A stretch of DNA of 64,000 nt, taken from NCBI GenBank assembly GCA_035652315.1, contig DASREA010000002.1, forward strand, positions 1 through 64,000, written 5' to 3'. Made by a program: the position numbers and the translations under genes. Positions 28,288 through 37,133 of the stretch are shown here, in pieces. This DNA is from CANKHA01 sp035652315. Its GTDB lineage: Bacteria > Pseudomonadota > Alphaproteobacteria > Rhizobiales > Xanthobacteraceae. Numbering within the stretch: the stretch's first letter is position 1; the number at the start of each line of letters is the position of its first letter. Under the pieces are notes generated by a model. It saw nothing but the letters and a program-made list of their open reading frames with translations. It was not told the DNA's origin and made no database searches.

Positions 28288-28647
28288 TTACGCCGGCAGT
28301 GCCGCCTTGGCCTTTTCCACGATGGCCTGAAAGGCAGCCGGCTCGGCGATGGCGAGGTCGGAGAGGACCTTGCGATCGACCATTACCCCGGCTTTGCTTA
28401 GCCCATCGATAAAGCGGCTGTAGGAGAGGCCGAAGGGACGCACCGCCGCGTTCAGCCGCTGGATCCAGAGCGCGCGGAATGTGCGCTTGCGCCGCTTGCG
28501 GTCGCGGTAGGCGTATTGGTTGGCTTTCTCCACCGCCTGCTTGGCGATGCGGATCGTATTCTTGCGCCGGCCGTAATAGCCCTTGGCGGCTTTCAGCACC
28601 TTCTTGTGCTTGGCATGGGCGGTAACGCCTCGCTTGACGCGGGCCAT
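28288..28647 (-). CDS. rplT: 50S ribosomal protein bL20
   Basis: Early 23S rRNA-binding assembly protein; in some bacteria L20 also represses its own operon. The 119-residue protein is complete: MARVKRGVTAHAKHKKVLKA at the start, YGRRKNTIRIAKQAVEKANQ, RKRTFRALWIQRLNAAVRP and LSDLAIAEPAAFQAIVEKAK at the end. AAGGAG lies 8 bases before the ATG. The order infC-rpmI-rplT-pheS is the standard bacterial arrangement. Confidence 0.99.
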   Translation of the reverse strand: MARVKRGVTAHAKHKKVLKAAKGYYGRRKNTIRIAKQAVEKANQYAYRDRKRRKRTFRALWIQRLNAAVRPFGLSYSRFIDGLSKAGVMVDRKVLSDLAIAEPAAFQAIVEKAKAALPA

Positions 28648-28684
28648 GGCAGATCTCCTTGACGGTTAGCGGACAGCCCCGGCG

Positions 28685-28885
28685 TCAGCCGTTGGGCAGG
28701 AAGTATTTTTTGACGTTGTCGCCGTCGGTCTTGAACAGCACCGCCGTGCCGCGCAATTGGCGGATCTGCTTCGTCGTCCGCTTGATCATGCCGTGGCGTT
28801 TGCCGCTATGGGCGTAAATGACCTTGCCCGTCCCGGTGACCTTGAAGCGCTTTTTGGCGCCGGATTTCGTCTTGATCTTGGGCAT
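28685..28885 (-). CDS. rpmI: 50S ribosomal protein bL35
   Basis: A 66-residue basic ribosomal protein beginning MPKIKTKSGAKKRFKVTGTG and ending DNVKKYFLPNG, the standard L35 pattern. The start at 28885 is fixed by AAGGAG 7 bases upstream; an in-frame ATG at 28918 adds 11 unsupported residues. It lies 37 bases upstream of rplT and 189 bases after infC. Confidence 0.98.
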   Translation of the reverse strand: MPKIKTKSGAKKRFKVTGTGKVIYAHSGKRHGMIKRTTKQIRQLRGTAVLFKTDGDNVKKYFLPNG

Positions 28886-29074
28886 TTCGCTCTCCTTTGC
28901 CGGCTGGTCCCGGGGCAAAAGCCCTTAGCCACCGGACGGGTGCTCACCATTGAGCTTGCTCGGATTGAGCCTTCCACGCCGCCACGGCAGCCCTTTAGCC
29001 GGGCGGCGGGAGGCCGCGGTTATGGCAGAGGAGGTCCGGAAATACAAGGGTTTAGCGAGCCCCGGGCCGGCCCG

Positions 29075-29614
29075 CTAGCGTGGCGCCAGCACCATCACCA
29101 TCTGGCGGCCCTCGAACTTGGCGTCCTGCTCTACCTTGGCGATGTTGGTCACGTCGTCGCGGATGCGCTCGAGCAATTTCGCGCCGAGTTCCTGATGCGC
29201 GAGTTCGCGCCCGCGGAAGCGGCAGGTCACCTTGACCTTGTCACCCTCTTCGAAGAACCGGCGCATCGCGCGCATCTTCACGTCGTAATCGTGATCGTCG
29301 ATCATCGGCCGAAGCTTGATCTCTTTGACCTCGACGACTTTTTGCTTCTTGCGCGCCTCGGCCGCTTTCTTCTGCGCCTGATATTTGTATTTGCCGTAGT
29401 CGAGAATCTTGCAGACCGGCGGCGTTGAATTGGGCGCGATCTCCACCAGGTCGAGGCCGGCTTCCTGCGCCTTGGCCAAGGCAACCTGGATTTCGGTGGG
29501 ACCGTGGTTATGTCCGGTTTGGTCGATCAGCTGAACTTCGCGTGAGCGGATCTCCTCATTGATCCGGGGCCCATCCTTGGCGGCGGGCGCCGGGCTTCTC
29601 ATCGGGCGACGAAT
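29075..29614 (-). CDS. infC: Translation initiation factor IF-3, ATT start codon
   Basis: Binds the 30S subunit and checks initiator tRNA and start codon. I place the start at ATT (29614), giving 179 residues: (M)RRPMRSPAPAAKDGPRINEEI, the family N-terminus. AGGAG lies 10 bases before this ATT but 22 bases before the next in-frame ATG (29602). Known infC genes use AUU and are autoregulated through IF-3 discrimination against it. The N-domain includes EIAPNSTPPVCKILDYGKYKY and the C-domain EIKLRPMIDDHDYDVKMR. It leads the infC-rpmI-rplT-pheS-X-pheT group. Confidence 0.96.
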   Translation of the reverse strand: MRRPMRSPAPAAKDGPRINEEIRSREVQLIDQTGHNHGPTEIQVALAKAQEAGLDLVEIAPNSTPPVCKILDYGKYKYQAQKKAAEARKKQKVVEVKEIKLRPMIDDHDYDVKMRAMRRFFEEGDKVKVTCRFRGRELAHQELGAKLLERIRDDVTNIAKVEQDAKFEGRQMVMVLAPR

Positions 29615-29647
29615 GGCTCAGTGCTCCTGTGTTGTTGCGGTCGAGGA

Positions 29648-29676
29648 AAGATTGGGAGAAACGCGGCCCAAGTCAA
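29648..29676 (-). promoter_or_regulatory. Candidate sigma70-type promoter of infC
   Basis: On the reverse strand TTGACT (29676-29671) is followed after exactly 17 bases by AATCTT (29653-29648). The minus-35 box is strong (5 of 6), the minus-10 is weak. Its position, 34 bases before the infC start, is suitable. Confidence 0.4.
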
Positions 29677-29727
29677 CGCCAATAGGACGAAAACTGTACG
29701 GGTCCTGGTTGTGGCGTGATCCTCGGG

Positions 29728-31035
29728 TCACACCGTTTTGGATCCCTTCGCGACATCGGCATAAAGCCGCAGCGTCCGCTCTGCGACCAAAGCCGGGGTA
29801 AACTGGGCCATGACCCAGGCGCGGCCGCGAATGCCGATGGCGCGCCGGGCGGCTTCCGGCATGGAAAACAGGCGGACCAGGCTTGCCGCCAAGGCGGCAT
29901 CGTCGCCGGATGAAAAGCGCAATCCGGTCATTCGTTCCTCGGGAACCGCCGGGGGAGTCAGCACCACTTCCGGACCGGCGCCGAGATCGGAAACCAGAAC
30001 CGGGCAGCCCATGGCCTGCGCTTCCAGGATCGCGCGCTGCACGCCCTCGGCCTGGGTCGCCGCGGACACCGCCACGGTCGCCGCGGCATACACCGCCGGC
30101 CTGTCCTCCGAGGCTGCGACCATCCGCACCACGTCGGCGGTGTTGGTTGCCAGCACCAGATCCCAGAGTTCCTCGGCGTAACGGGTGCCGCCGCGGTCCT
30201 CGAAGACGCAGATGAAATTGCGCAGGCCCATGGCCTTCAGCCGCTGCGCCGCAATCAGCATCAGGTGATGGCCCTTGCGGCGAAGCATGCGGCCGACGAC
30301 GAGGATCACGCGGGTGTCGCGCTCGACGCCCCAGGCGCGGCGCACCGCCTCGATCCGCTCGGCGGAAATACCCGCCGGATCGAACTTCTCCACGTCGACG
30401 CTCGCGGGAACCACGACGATGCGTTCCCACGGCGTGCCATATCGGTCCTTGATGAGATCGGCGAGTTGATCGCTCGAGGCCACCACACGATAGCCGAGCA
30501 CCATGATGCTGTTGTAAATGTGCTTGAAAACGTTCTGCTCGCGAAATCCTTTGTACCACGTGGTCAAAAGCGGCACGCGGGTGAGGCGTGCCGCGATATA
30601 GGCGCTCCAGGCGGGCGCGCGGCCGTGGGCGTGGATCACGTCGCAATGCCGTTCGCGAGCAATGCGCGCGAGCGCCCAAGCGTTGCGCAGGATCACGATG
30701 GGATTCTTGCTGGCGGCGTTGAGCCGAACGAACTCGACGCCGAGATCCGCAATTTCCTGTTCCATGCGCCCGCCGCGCGCGACAATGATCGGGCGATGAC
30801 CGGCGCTGGCGAGGATGCGCAAAAGCTCGACGGCGCCGGCCTCTGCGGCGCCTACATCGATGGTCGGCACCACGATCAGCACGGTCAGCTTCTGCGCAGG
30901 GGTGGAGGCGGCGCGGAAATTGACATTGGCTTGCGTCGAGGCGATTGGCGATTCCTCAGGACGAGCACCAGCCGACGAACGAATGCTCACGATGATCCCC
31001 GAGGAGAAGATTGGCTGCAAAGGCGCGGGCCGCAT
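29728..31035 (-). CDS. GT4 family glycosyltransferase (second of a coupled pair)
   Basis: A 435-residue GT-B glycosyltransferase. After a 48-residue variable N-terminus, the acceptor domain begins LTVLIVVPTIDVGAAEAGAV; the donor domain has ILVVGRMLRRKGHHLMLIAA and the EGVQRAILEAQAMGCPVLVS block with the EX7E motif of family GT4. Its ATG overlaps the stop of the preceding glycosyltransferase by one base (TGATG), so the two are coupled. A GTG at about 30990 is an alternative start. Role in lipopolysaccharide or exopolysaccharide assembly is inferred; the sugar and acceptor are unknown. Confidence 0.85.
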   Translation of the reverse strand: MRPAPLQPIFSSGIIVSIRSSAGARPEESPIASTQANVNFRAASTPAQKLTVLIVVPTIDVGAAEAGAVELLRILASAGHRPIIVARGGRMEQEIADLGVEFVRLNAASKNPIVILRNAWALARIARERHCDVIHAHGRAPAWSAYIAARLTRVPLLTTWYKGFREQNVFKHIYNSIMVLGYRVVASSDQLADLIKDRYGTPWERIVVVPASVDVEKFDPAGISAERIEAVRRAWGVERDTRVILVVGRMLRRKGHHLMLIAAQRLKAMGLRNFICVFEDRGGTRYAEELWDLVLATNTADVVRMVAASEDRPAVYAAATVAVSAATQAEGVQRAILEAQAMGCPVLVSDLGAGPEVVLTPPAVPEERMTGLRFSSGDDAALAASLVRLFSMPEAARRAIGIRGRAWVMAQFTPALVAERTLRLYADVAKGSKTV

Positions 31036-32267
31036 CAGCGGTCACGCGCCAGCAACGAGGTATAGACGGCGCGCGTGGCGGCGACAACGCTTTCCGGGGA
31101 AAACATGAATTGAGCAAATTGCCGGGCCCGCGCCGCCAAAGCTTGATAGGCGGTCTCGTCAAGCCGCAGTACCGTCGAAATAGCTCCTGCCAGTTCAACC
31201 GGTTGGCCGGGACGAACGATCCAGCCGCTGCGCAGGGCGTCCGGCATACGCGGCGGCGCCAGCACGCATTCCGGCAGGACGCCGGCCTGTGTCGCAATGA
31301 CCGGGCGCGCCATAGCCTGCGCCTCGGCCGCGAGCCGTCCCGAAACCGGCGATTCCAGCGAGGGAAGAACCACCACATCGGCGGCGGCAAAGGCCGCCGC
31401 GGCGTCATGAAACAAGGCGCTGATGCGGAAGATCGGATCGAGGCCGTAACGTTTGATCCGGGCGATGAGCGCTCGCGAATAGTTGCGATGACTTTGATCA
31501 TCGCCGGCAAGCACGAAAACGACGCCGCGCATGCCGCGGTCGGCGAGAATGCGCGCCGCCTCGACGGTCACGTGCTGACCATTCGCCGCGGCGATACGCC
31601 CGGGGACCAGCACCACGCGTTCGCCGCCGTGAATGCGCGCCGCCATGCGAAAAGCGGCAAGGCGCCGCTTATCCATCCTCGCCGGATCGAACAGATGCGT
31701 ATCGACGCTACGCGGTACGACCGCCATGCGCTCGCGTTCGATGGCAAATCGCGCGATGGCGCGGCCGGCCGCATAAGATGACGTTGCAATCACGCGATCG
31801 CCGCGCGCCAGCGCGCTGGCATAGAAGGAGCGCAGCCGGCCCTTCGGCAGCGGGCCTTCGTGCAGACTGGTCACCAGCCACATCGGCATCTGCGCAGTCG
31901 CAGCCAGCGCGCTCCATGCCGCACCGGCGCTATAGGCGTGCACGATGTCGACCCGCTCGGCGGCGAGCATGCGTTCCAGCAGCTTGGCATTGCGCCGCAA
32001 CTTCAGCGGATTCATCGTGTCGTTGACGAGGGGGATCCATTCGCCGCCGATCGTCTGCAATTTGCCGACCAGCGCCCCGCCGTCTCCGGCGATGAAGGCG
32101 CGCGCCCCGCTTTGCAGCAGCCCCGCGGTGACCTCGAGCGCCGCCCGGGCGGCCGAGGAATCGCGCAGCGAGGGCACGATCTGCAGCACGGTTGCGCCTG
32201 CCAAGGTGCGCGGCAGCGGCCGCCGCGCCTGGGGATGGGGCTGCAAGATCGGCGCGGGTTCAGGCAT
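31035..32267 (-). CDS. GT4-like glycosyltransferase (first of a coupled pair)
   Basis: A 410-residue GT-B glycosyltransferase related to its downstream partner. ATVLQIVPSLRDSSAARAAL opens the acceptor domain; VVLVPGRIAAANGQHVTVEA and the ESPVSGRLAAEAQAMARPVI block belong to the donor domain. The two glutamates of the usual EX7E motif are nine residues apart here instead of seven, a departure from the family norm. Translationally coupled to the next gene and divergent from the alpha/beta hydrolase gene at 32396. Substrates unknown. Confidence 0.83.
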   Translation of the reverse strand: MPEPAPILQPHPQARRPLPRTLAGATVLQIVPSLRDSSAARAALEVTAGLLQSGARAFIAGDGGALVGKLQTIGGEWIPLVNDTMNPLKLRRNAKLLERMLAAERVDIVHAYSAGAAWSALAATAQMPMWLVTSLHEGPLPKGRLRSFYASALARGDRVIATSSYAAGRAIARFAIERERMAVVPRSVDTHLFDPARMDKRRLAAFRMAARIHGGERVVLVPGRIAAANGQHVTVEAARILADRGMRGVVFVLAGDDQSHRNYSRALIARIKRYGLDPIFRISALFHDAAAAFAAADVVVLPSLESPVSGRLAAEAQAMARPVIATQAGVLPECVLAPPRMPDALRSGWIVRPGQPVELAGAISTVLRLDETAYQALAARARQFAQFMFSPESVVAATRAVYTSLLARDR

Positions 32268-32395
32268 GGCCCCGCCTTCCCGCGAGTCCGCCCCGCCCGG
32301 CCGGCGACCCTCTTGCCTTCGATGCGTGCTTGAGGCGAAACACGGCGATGATGATGGCTTCGGTTCCCGATCGGCGAATCGCCAAGGGTGAGCGA

Positions 32396-33181
32396 ATGGA
32401 CGATTGTTGCCTGAAATCCGTGCGGATAGGAACCGGCGCGGAGGCCCGCGTCATCGCCGTGCGCCAGCGGCCGGGGGCTTGTCCCGGGCTGTTCTGGCTC
32501 GGCGGTTTCCGCTCGGACATGCGCGGCACCAAAGCCGAAGCCCTCGACCAATGGGCGGCGGAGCACAAGCGCGGCTGCACGCGTTTCGATTATTCCGGCC
32601 ATGGCGAATCCGGCGGCGCCTTCGCCGATGGGACCATCGGCCGCTGGCTGGAGGAAAGCCTGGGTGTCTTTGCCGATTGCTGCCAGGGGCCGCAGGTGCT
32701 CATCGGCTCGTCGATGGGCGGGTGGCTGGCGCTGCTGCTGCTGCGCGAATTGCGCCGGCGCCAAAGCGCGGGCGAGCAATTGTCGGCAAGCATCGCCGGT
32801 TTGGTGCTGATCGCGCCGGCGGTGGATTTCACCGAGCAACTGATGTGGAAACGCTTCTCTCCCGCCATCAAGCGTGAGATCGAGCAAAAAGGCGCCTGGT
32901 TGCAACCCTCGGCCTATTCGAACGAGCCTTATGTCATTACCCGGCGTCTGATCGTCGAGGGCCGCGACCATCTGTTGCTGGACCACTTAATCGAGACCGG
33001 CTGCCCCGTGCGCATTCTGCAGGGCGTGCAGGACGAGGACGTTCCCTGGAAGCATGCCGTCGAACTGGTCTCGCGCTTTGCCCGCGACGACGTCGTGCTC
33101 ACGCTGGTGAAAGACGGCGACCACCGCCTCTCTCGGCCGGAAGACATCGAGCGGCTGCTCGCGGCAGTATCCGAATTCTAA
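32396..33181 (+). CDS. Alpha/beta hydrolase, ABHD10-like
   Basis: A 261-residue alpha/beta hydrolase. The nucleophile elbow is LIGSSMGGWLA (S106); FDYSGHGESGGAF precedes it, VQDEDVP supplies the likely acid and DGDHRLS the histidine. The pattern resembles ABHD10, a mitochondrial thioesterase/esterase family shared with alphaproteobacteria. I chose the ATG at 32396 because AAGGGTGAG lies just upstream; an in-frame ATG at 32348 is an alternative. No signal peptide, so it is cytoplasmic. The natural ester or thioester substrate is unknown. Confidence 0.82.
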   Translation: MDDCCLKSVRIGTGAEARVIAVRQRPGACPGLFWLGGFRSDMRGTKAEALDQWAAEHKRGCTRFDYSGHGESGGAFADGTIGRWLEESLGVFADCCQGPQVLIGSSMGGWLALLLLRELRRRQSAGEQLSASIAGLVLIAPAVDFTEQLMWKRFSPAIKREIEQKGAWLQPSAYSNEPYVITRRLIVEGRDHLLLDHLIETGCPVRILQGVQDEDVPWKHAVELVSRFARDDVVLTLVKDGDHRLSRPEDIERLLAAVSEF

Positions 33182-33210
33182 GGACGAGGGCATGGCGCGG
33201 AATCTAAAGT

Positions 33211-34341
33211 CTACCCTGCCGGTGCCGCGGCGTCCCATTCGCTGCGGACCCCAGCATCGGCTTCCACCCGCGCTTTTTCGGCAAGACCGCGAAGCTTTTT
33301 GGCCGGCAGCAGCCGCGACAGCGCCCACACCGCGGCGCCGCGCACAAGCGGCGAGGGATCGCTCGACAGCCGCTCGGCTTCGGCGGCGAGCGCGTGATCC
33401 CCGGAATTGCCGATAGCGACCAGCACATTGCGAAGGAACCGGTCGCGGCCGATGCGCTTGACCGGCGATTTGGAAAAGAGCGCGCGGAATCCGGCGTCGT
33501 CGAGGCGCGCGAGCTCCGCCAGCGAAGGCGCGCGCAGCTCCGCTCGTGCTGCGAGCTTGGCTTCATGGCCGCGTTTGGCGAATTTATTCCAGGGGCAGAC
33601 CGCAAGGCAGTCGTCGCAGCCATAGATGCGGTTGCCGATGAGCGGGCGCAGCTCGCGCGGGATCGGCCCTTTGTGCTCGATGGTCAGGTAGGAAATGCAG
33701 CGCGTCGCGTCGAGCCGATAGGGCGCTGGAAAGGCGGCCGTCGGGCAGATATCGAGGCAGGCGCGGCATTGGCCGCAGCGGTCGTCATGCGGCTCATCCG
33801 GCGGCAGCTCGAGTGTGGTGAAGATGGCGCCGAGAAACAGCCACGAACCGAATTCGCGTGACACCAGATTCGTGTGCTTGCCTTGCCAGCCCAGGCCGGC
33901 AGCCGCGGCCAGCGGCTTTTCCATGACCGCCGCGGTATCGACGAAGACTTTCACATCGCCGCCGCCGTTGGCAATCAGCCACCGCGCCAGGCTTTTGAGC
34001 CGCTTCTTGATCAGCTCGTGGTAATCGTCGCCGCGCGCATAGACCGAGATGCCGCCGCGGTCCTTCTGCGCCAGGATGGCGAGCGGATCTTCGTCCGGCC
34101 CGTAATTCAGTCCGAGCATGATGACCGATCGTGCCTGCGCCCACAGCGCGTGGGGATCGCCGCGCCGCTCTTGCGTGCTCTGCATCCAATCCATATCGCC
34201 GTGCAGGCCCTCGGCGAGAAACTGGGCCAGCCGTTCCGGCGCCCGCGGGATGGCGTCGGGACGCGTCACGCCGACGGCATCGAAGCCGTGATCGCGCGCC
34301 GCGCGCTGCAGCGCGGTTTTCAGCCCCCGGGGGTCGTTCAA
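33211..34341 (-). CDS. queG: Epoxyqueuosine reductase QueG, TTG start
   Basis: Cobalamin-dependent iron-sulfur enzyme reducing epoxyqueuosine to queuosine in tRNA wobble position 34. The 376-residue protein has two 4Fe-4S motifs, CGQCRACLDICPTAAF and YGCDDCLAVCPWNKF, plus the family segment GLGWQGKHTNLVSREFGSW, and a C-terminal HEAT-like repeat (SDPSPLVRGAAVWALSRL). The TTG at 34341 overlaps the stop of the glutathione transferase gene as TTGA and gives the usual length; the next upstream ATG (34467) would overlap that gene by 130 bases. Confidence 0.92.
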   Translation of the reverse strand: MNDPRGLKTALQRAARDHGFDAVGVTRPDAIPRAPERLAQFLAEGLHGDMDWMQSTQERRGDPHALWAQARSVIMLGLNYGPDEDPLAILAQKDRGGISVYARGDDYHELIKKRLKSLARWLIANGGGDVKVFVDTAAVMEKPLAAAAGLGWQGKHTNLVSREFGSWLFLGAIFTTLELPPDEPHDDRCGQCRACLDICPTAAFPAPYRLDATRCISYLTIEHKGPIPRELRPLIGNRIYGCDDCLAVCPWNKFAKRGHEAKLAARAELRAPSLAELARLDDAGFRALFSKSPVKRIGRDRFLRNVLVAIGNSGDHALAAEAERLSSDPSPLVRGAAVWALSRLLPAKKLRGLAEKARVEADAGVRSEWDAAAPAG

Positions 34342-35030
34342 AAATCGAGATCGGCGTAGGTCTTCGACGCTGGAATTCCCGCCATGGTGTCGGCGAGCAA
34401 TGGGCGGAACGCGGGCCTCGACTTGACCCTTGCGTACCACGCCTTCGCGAATTCGTCTTCGCTCCACGGCACATCACCCAGGTAGTCCGCGACCGACAAA
34501 TGCGCCGCCGCGGCGAGATCGGCGAAACTGAGGCTTTCGCCGGCAAGCCAATCGCGCTCGCGCACCAGCCAGCCGATATAGGCCAAATGATAGCGGATGT
34601 TGACGCGCGCGGCACGAATGGCCTCGGTATCCGGCGACCCGCCGCCCTGATCCTTGGTCATGTAACGCTTGTAACAGCGCTCCATAACCAGCGGCCCGCT
34701 CACCTCTTCGAAAAATTTATCATTGAACCAACTGGCGAGGCGGCGCACCTCGACGCGCCTTTCCGGTTCTGGCGGGAGAAGACTCCGGCCGCCCGCCTGC
34801 AGACCGCGTGTTTCGTCGAGATATTCGGCGATGATGGCGGCGCCCGGCACCGGCGGCCGCCCTTCCTCGACCAGCACAGGCGTCGTTCCGGCAGGGTTCA
34901 TCAGCAGAAAAGCTTCGCGCCGTTCCCAGACCCGCTCCTCGATGCAGCGCGTTTCGATGCCCAGCTCGTTCGTGGCAAGGCGCACGAAACGCGAATGCGG
35001 GCAGAAGGAATGGTGAAAGAGCGTCAGCAT
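34338..35030 (-). CDS. Glutathione S-transferase family protein
   Basis: A 230-residue GST. The thioredoxin-like N-domain begins LTLFHHSFCPHSRFVRLATN with a CPHS motif (C10) reminiscent of omega/beta-class redox GSTs, then NPAGTTPVLVEEG with the cis-proline and the glutathione contact AAIIAEYLDE. The all-helical C-domain has the N-capping segment GESLSFADLAAAAHL. It probably binds glutathione; substrate unknown. It precedes queG with a 4-base overlap and lies divergently from uppP. Confidence 0.87.
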   Translation of the reverse strand: MLTLFHHSFCPHSRFVRLATNELGIETRCIEERVWERREAFLLMNPAGTTPVLVEEGRPPVPGAAIIAEYLDETRGLQAGGRSLLPPEPERRVEVRRLASWFNDKFFEEVSGPLVMERCYKRYMTKDQGGGSPDTEAIRAARVNIRYHLAYIGWLVRERDWLAGESLSFADLAAAAHLSVADYLGDVPWSEDEFAKAWYARVKSRPAFRPLLADTMAGIPASKTYADLDF

Positions 35031-35207
35031 GGATCGGGAGAAAGTTCGAAAATCCGCGCCGGAGAATCGCCCATCGAGGTACGGCAGGCCGAGCGGCGAG
35101 GCAACCCCCTCAACGCGTCAGCATCTTGTGCAAGCTGCGGCTTTATTGTTGCCGCGCCGCTGCCATTGCGCCACAAAAGCGTGCGACTCAATCGGCCGGG
35201 CAATCTC

Positions 35208-36017
35208 ATGACGCTGGATCTTATCAAGGCCGCCGTCCTCGGCATCGTCGAAGGCTTGACCGAATATCTGCCGGTGTCATCGACAGGCCACCTACTGCTG
35301 ATGGAGCATTTCTTCGGCTTCAGCGACGCAGCCTTCGGCAAATCCTTCGCGGTCCTGATCCAGCTCGGCGCCATTCTCGCGTTGCTGTCGATTTATTTCA
35401 CGAGGCTTTGGCAATTGGCGGTGGGGTTCTTCACCGACGCGCAGGCCCGCGGTTTTGTCATCGGCGTGCTGATCGCTTTCCTGCCGGCGGCGGTGATCGG
35501 CGCGCTCGCCTATGGCTTCATCAAGGCGGTGTTGTTCAATGTGTGGATCGTCTGCTTCATGCTGGTGATCGGCGGCTTCGTGCTGCTCTTCGTCGATCGC
35601 CTCACGCTGCACAATCGCTATAACGACGTGACCAAATTCCCAATGCCGATGTATCTCGGCATTGGCGTGCTGCAGTGTCTGTCGATGGTGCCGGGCGTTT
35701 CGCGCGCGGGCGCCACGATTCTCGGCGCCATGCTGTTGGGCGCCGACCGCCGCACGGCGGCGGAATTTTCTTTCTGGCTCGCCATGCCGACGATGGTGGG
35801 CGCTTTTGCCTATGAGGTTTACAAAAATCACGCGGAGTTCGGCGGCAACGGCAATCTGCTGATCGTCGCGGTGGGCTTTGCCATGTCCTTCGTCTGCGGC
35901 TGGATCGTGGTGAAGACGTTTCTGGGCTACGTCTCGCACCATAGCTTCGCGGTTTTTGCCTGGTGGCGCATCGTCGTGGGCGGCGCCGGGCTGCTGGCGC
36001 TGACGCTTGGCCACTGA
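35208..36017 (+). CDS. uppP: Undecaprenyl-diphosphatase (BacA/UppP type)
   Basis: Integral membrane phosphatase that recycles undecaprenyl pyrophosphate to the monophosphate carrier for peptidoglycan and other envelope glycans. The 269-residue protein has both signature loops: GIVEGLTEYLPVSSTGHLLL (residues 12-31) and VPGVSRAGATILGAMLLG, plus about eight membrane segments. The ATG at 35208 is fixed by the conserved start MTLDLIKAAVLGIVEG. Distinct from the peptide transporter also called BacA. Confidence 0.96.
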   Translation: MTLDLIKAAVLGIVEGLTEYLPVSSTGHLLLMEHFFGFSDAAFGKSFAVLIQLGAILALLSIYFTRLWQLAVGFFTDAQARGFVIGVLIAFLPAAVIGALAYGFIKAVLFNVWIVCFMLVIGGFVLLFVDRLTLHNRYNDVTKFPMPMYLGIGVLQCLSMVPGVSRAGATILGAMLLGADRRTAAEFSFWLAMPTMVGAFAYEVYKNHAEFGGNGNLLIVAVGFAMSFVCGWIVVKTFLGYVSHHSFAVFAWWRIVVGGAGLLALTLGH

Positions 36018-36023
36018 AAACGC

Positions 36024-36998
36024 TTAGCCGGCCAGCCGGTTGCTGAATTGCCCGGCTTTGCGGTAGCGCCACAGATAGGACGGCACCACCACTTCCATCG
36101 CCACCGGGTCGATGCCGAGCGCGGCGAGGGTGCGGCCCTCGGCCAAAGCTTCCGCGGAGACGATATTGTCGCGCTTGAGCAGCTCGACCTGATCGGCGGT
36201 CAGCGGCGGCTTGGGAAGAAGGCCGGTGAAGCCCGCCATGGCGGTCGCCAGCGGGAAGGGAATCGGCAGCAGCAGGCGCCGGCGCCCGATCACGCCGAGC
36301 ATGTACTGCATCAATTCCTTGAAGGTGCGGATCTCCGGCCCACCCAATTCGTAGATCGTCCCCGGCTTCGTCTGCCCATCGAGCGCGGCGGCCACCGCCA
36401 GCGCGGTGTCGCCGACAAAGACCGGCTGAAAACGCGTCAGGCCGCCGCCGATCAGCGGCAGCACAGGCGACAGACGCGCCATCGCGGCGAAGCGGTTGAA
36501 GAAGGTATCCTCCGGCCCGAACATGACCGAGGGACGCAAAATCGTGGCATCCGGCTTGGCCGTGAGCACCGCTTTTTCTCCGGCAGCCTTGCTGCGGGCA
36601 TAAAGCGAAGGCGAATTTTCATCGGCGCCGAGCGCGGAAACGTGAACGAGCGGCAGTCCCGCTGCGGCGGCGGCCTGCGCCACTGCCGCGGCACCCCCGG
36701 TATGCACCGCCTCGAAGCGCTGCCGGCCACGCTGGAACAGCACGCCCACGAGATTCACCGCCGCGTCAGCGTCGCGCAGCGCCGCTTCCACCGAACCGGG
36801 ATGGCGCACATTGGCCTGCACCGCATGGATCTGGCCCACGCGGCCGAGCGGTTGCAGATGCCCCGCCAGCTCCGGCCGGCGCACGGCGACGCGAATCCGG
36901 TATCCGCGCTTGGCCAGCGCGCGCACCACATGGCGGCCGACGAAGCCGGAGCCGCCGAAAACGATCACGAGCTTATTGATGTCAAATTGCCGGAACAT
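36024..36998 (-). CDS. NDUFA9-like NAD(P)-binding protein (complex I assembly/stability subunit family)
   Basis: A 324-residue extended short-chain dehydrogenase-like protein. The dinucleotide loop is KLVIVFGGSGFVGRHVVRAL and the later text NLVGVLFQRGRQRFEAVHT, ILRPSVMFGPEDTFFNRFA and IYELGGPEIRTFKELMQYML is typical of the NDUFA9 family, a supernumerary subunit of respiratory complex I found in alphaproteobacteria and mitochondria. It lacks an obvious YxxxK catalytic pair, so a structural or nucleotide-binding role is more likely than catalysis. Convergent with uppP, 6 bases apart. Confidence 0.88.
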   Translation of the reverse strand: MFRQFDINKLVIVFGGSGFVGRHVVRALAKRGYRIRVAVRRPELAGHLQPLGRVGQIHAVQANVRHPGSVEAALRDADAAVNLVGVLFQRGRQRFEAVHTGGAAAVAQAAAAAGLPLVHVSALGADENSPSLYARSKAAGEKAVLTAKPDATILRPSVMFGPEDTFFNRFAAMARLSPVLPLIGGGLTRFQPVFVGDTALAVAAALDGQTKPGTIYELGGPEIRTFKELMQYMLGVIGRRRLLLPIPFPLATAMAGFTGLLPKPPLTADQVELLKRDNIVSAEALAEGRTLAALGIDPVAMEVVVPSYLWRYRKAGQFSNRLAG

Positions 36999-37094
36999 GG
37001 CATTCTCTGCGGCTTATGCGTGCAACGCGGGGGCGACTCCCGCTGGCCGAATACAGGATCGGCGTCGGCCTGTATAGGCCGGTCGGCGCGCTAT

Positions 37095-37124
37095 TTGACA
37101 AGTCGAAAGCCGCTGCCCTACCTA
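37095..37124 (+). promoter_or_regulatory. Candidate promoter of tRNA-Leu
   Basis: A perfect TTGACA at 37095-37100 is followed after 17-18 bases by CTACCT/TACCTA (37118-37124). The tRNA begins 9 bases later, a close fit for a stable-RNA promoter. Confidence 0.6.
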
Positions 37125-37133
37125 ATGCCTGAA

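Noticed and set aside
34131..35207. Long in-frame extension upstream of uppP
   Set aside because: It runs antisense through queG and the GST gene; the uppP family start fits 35208.
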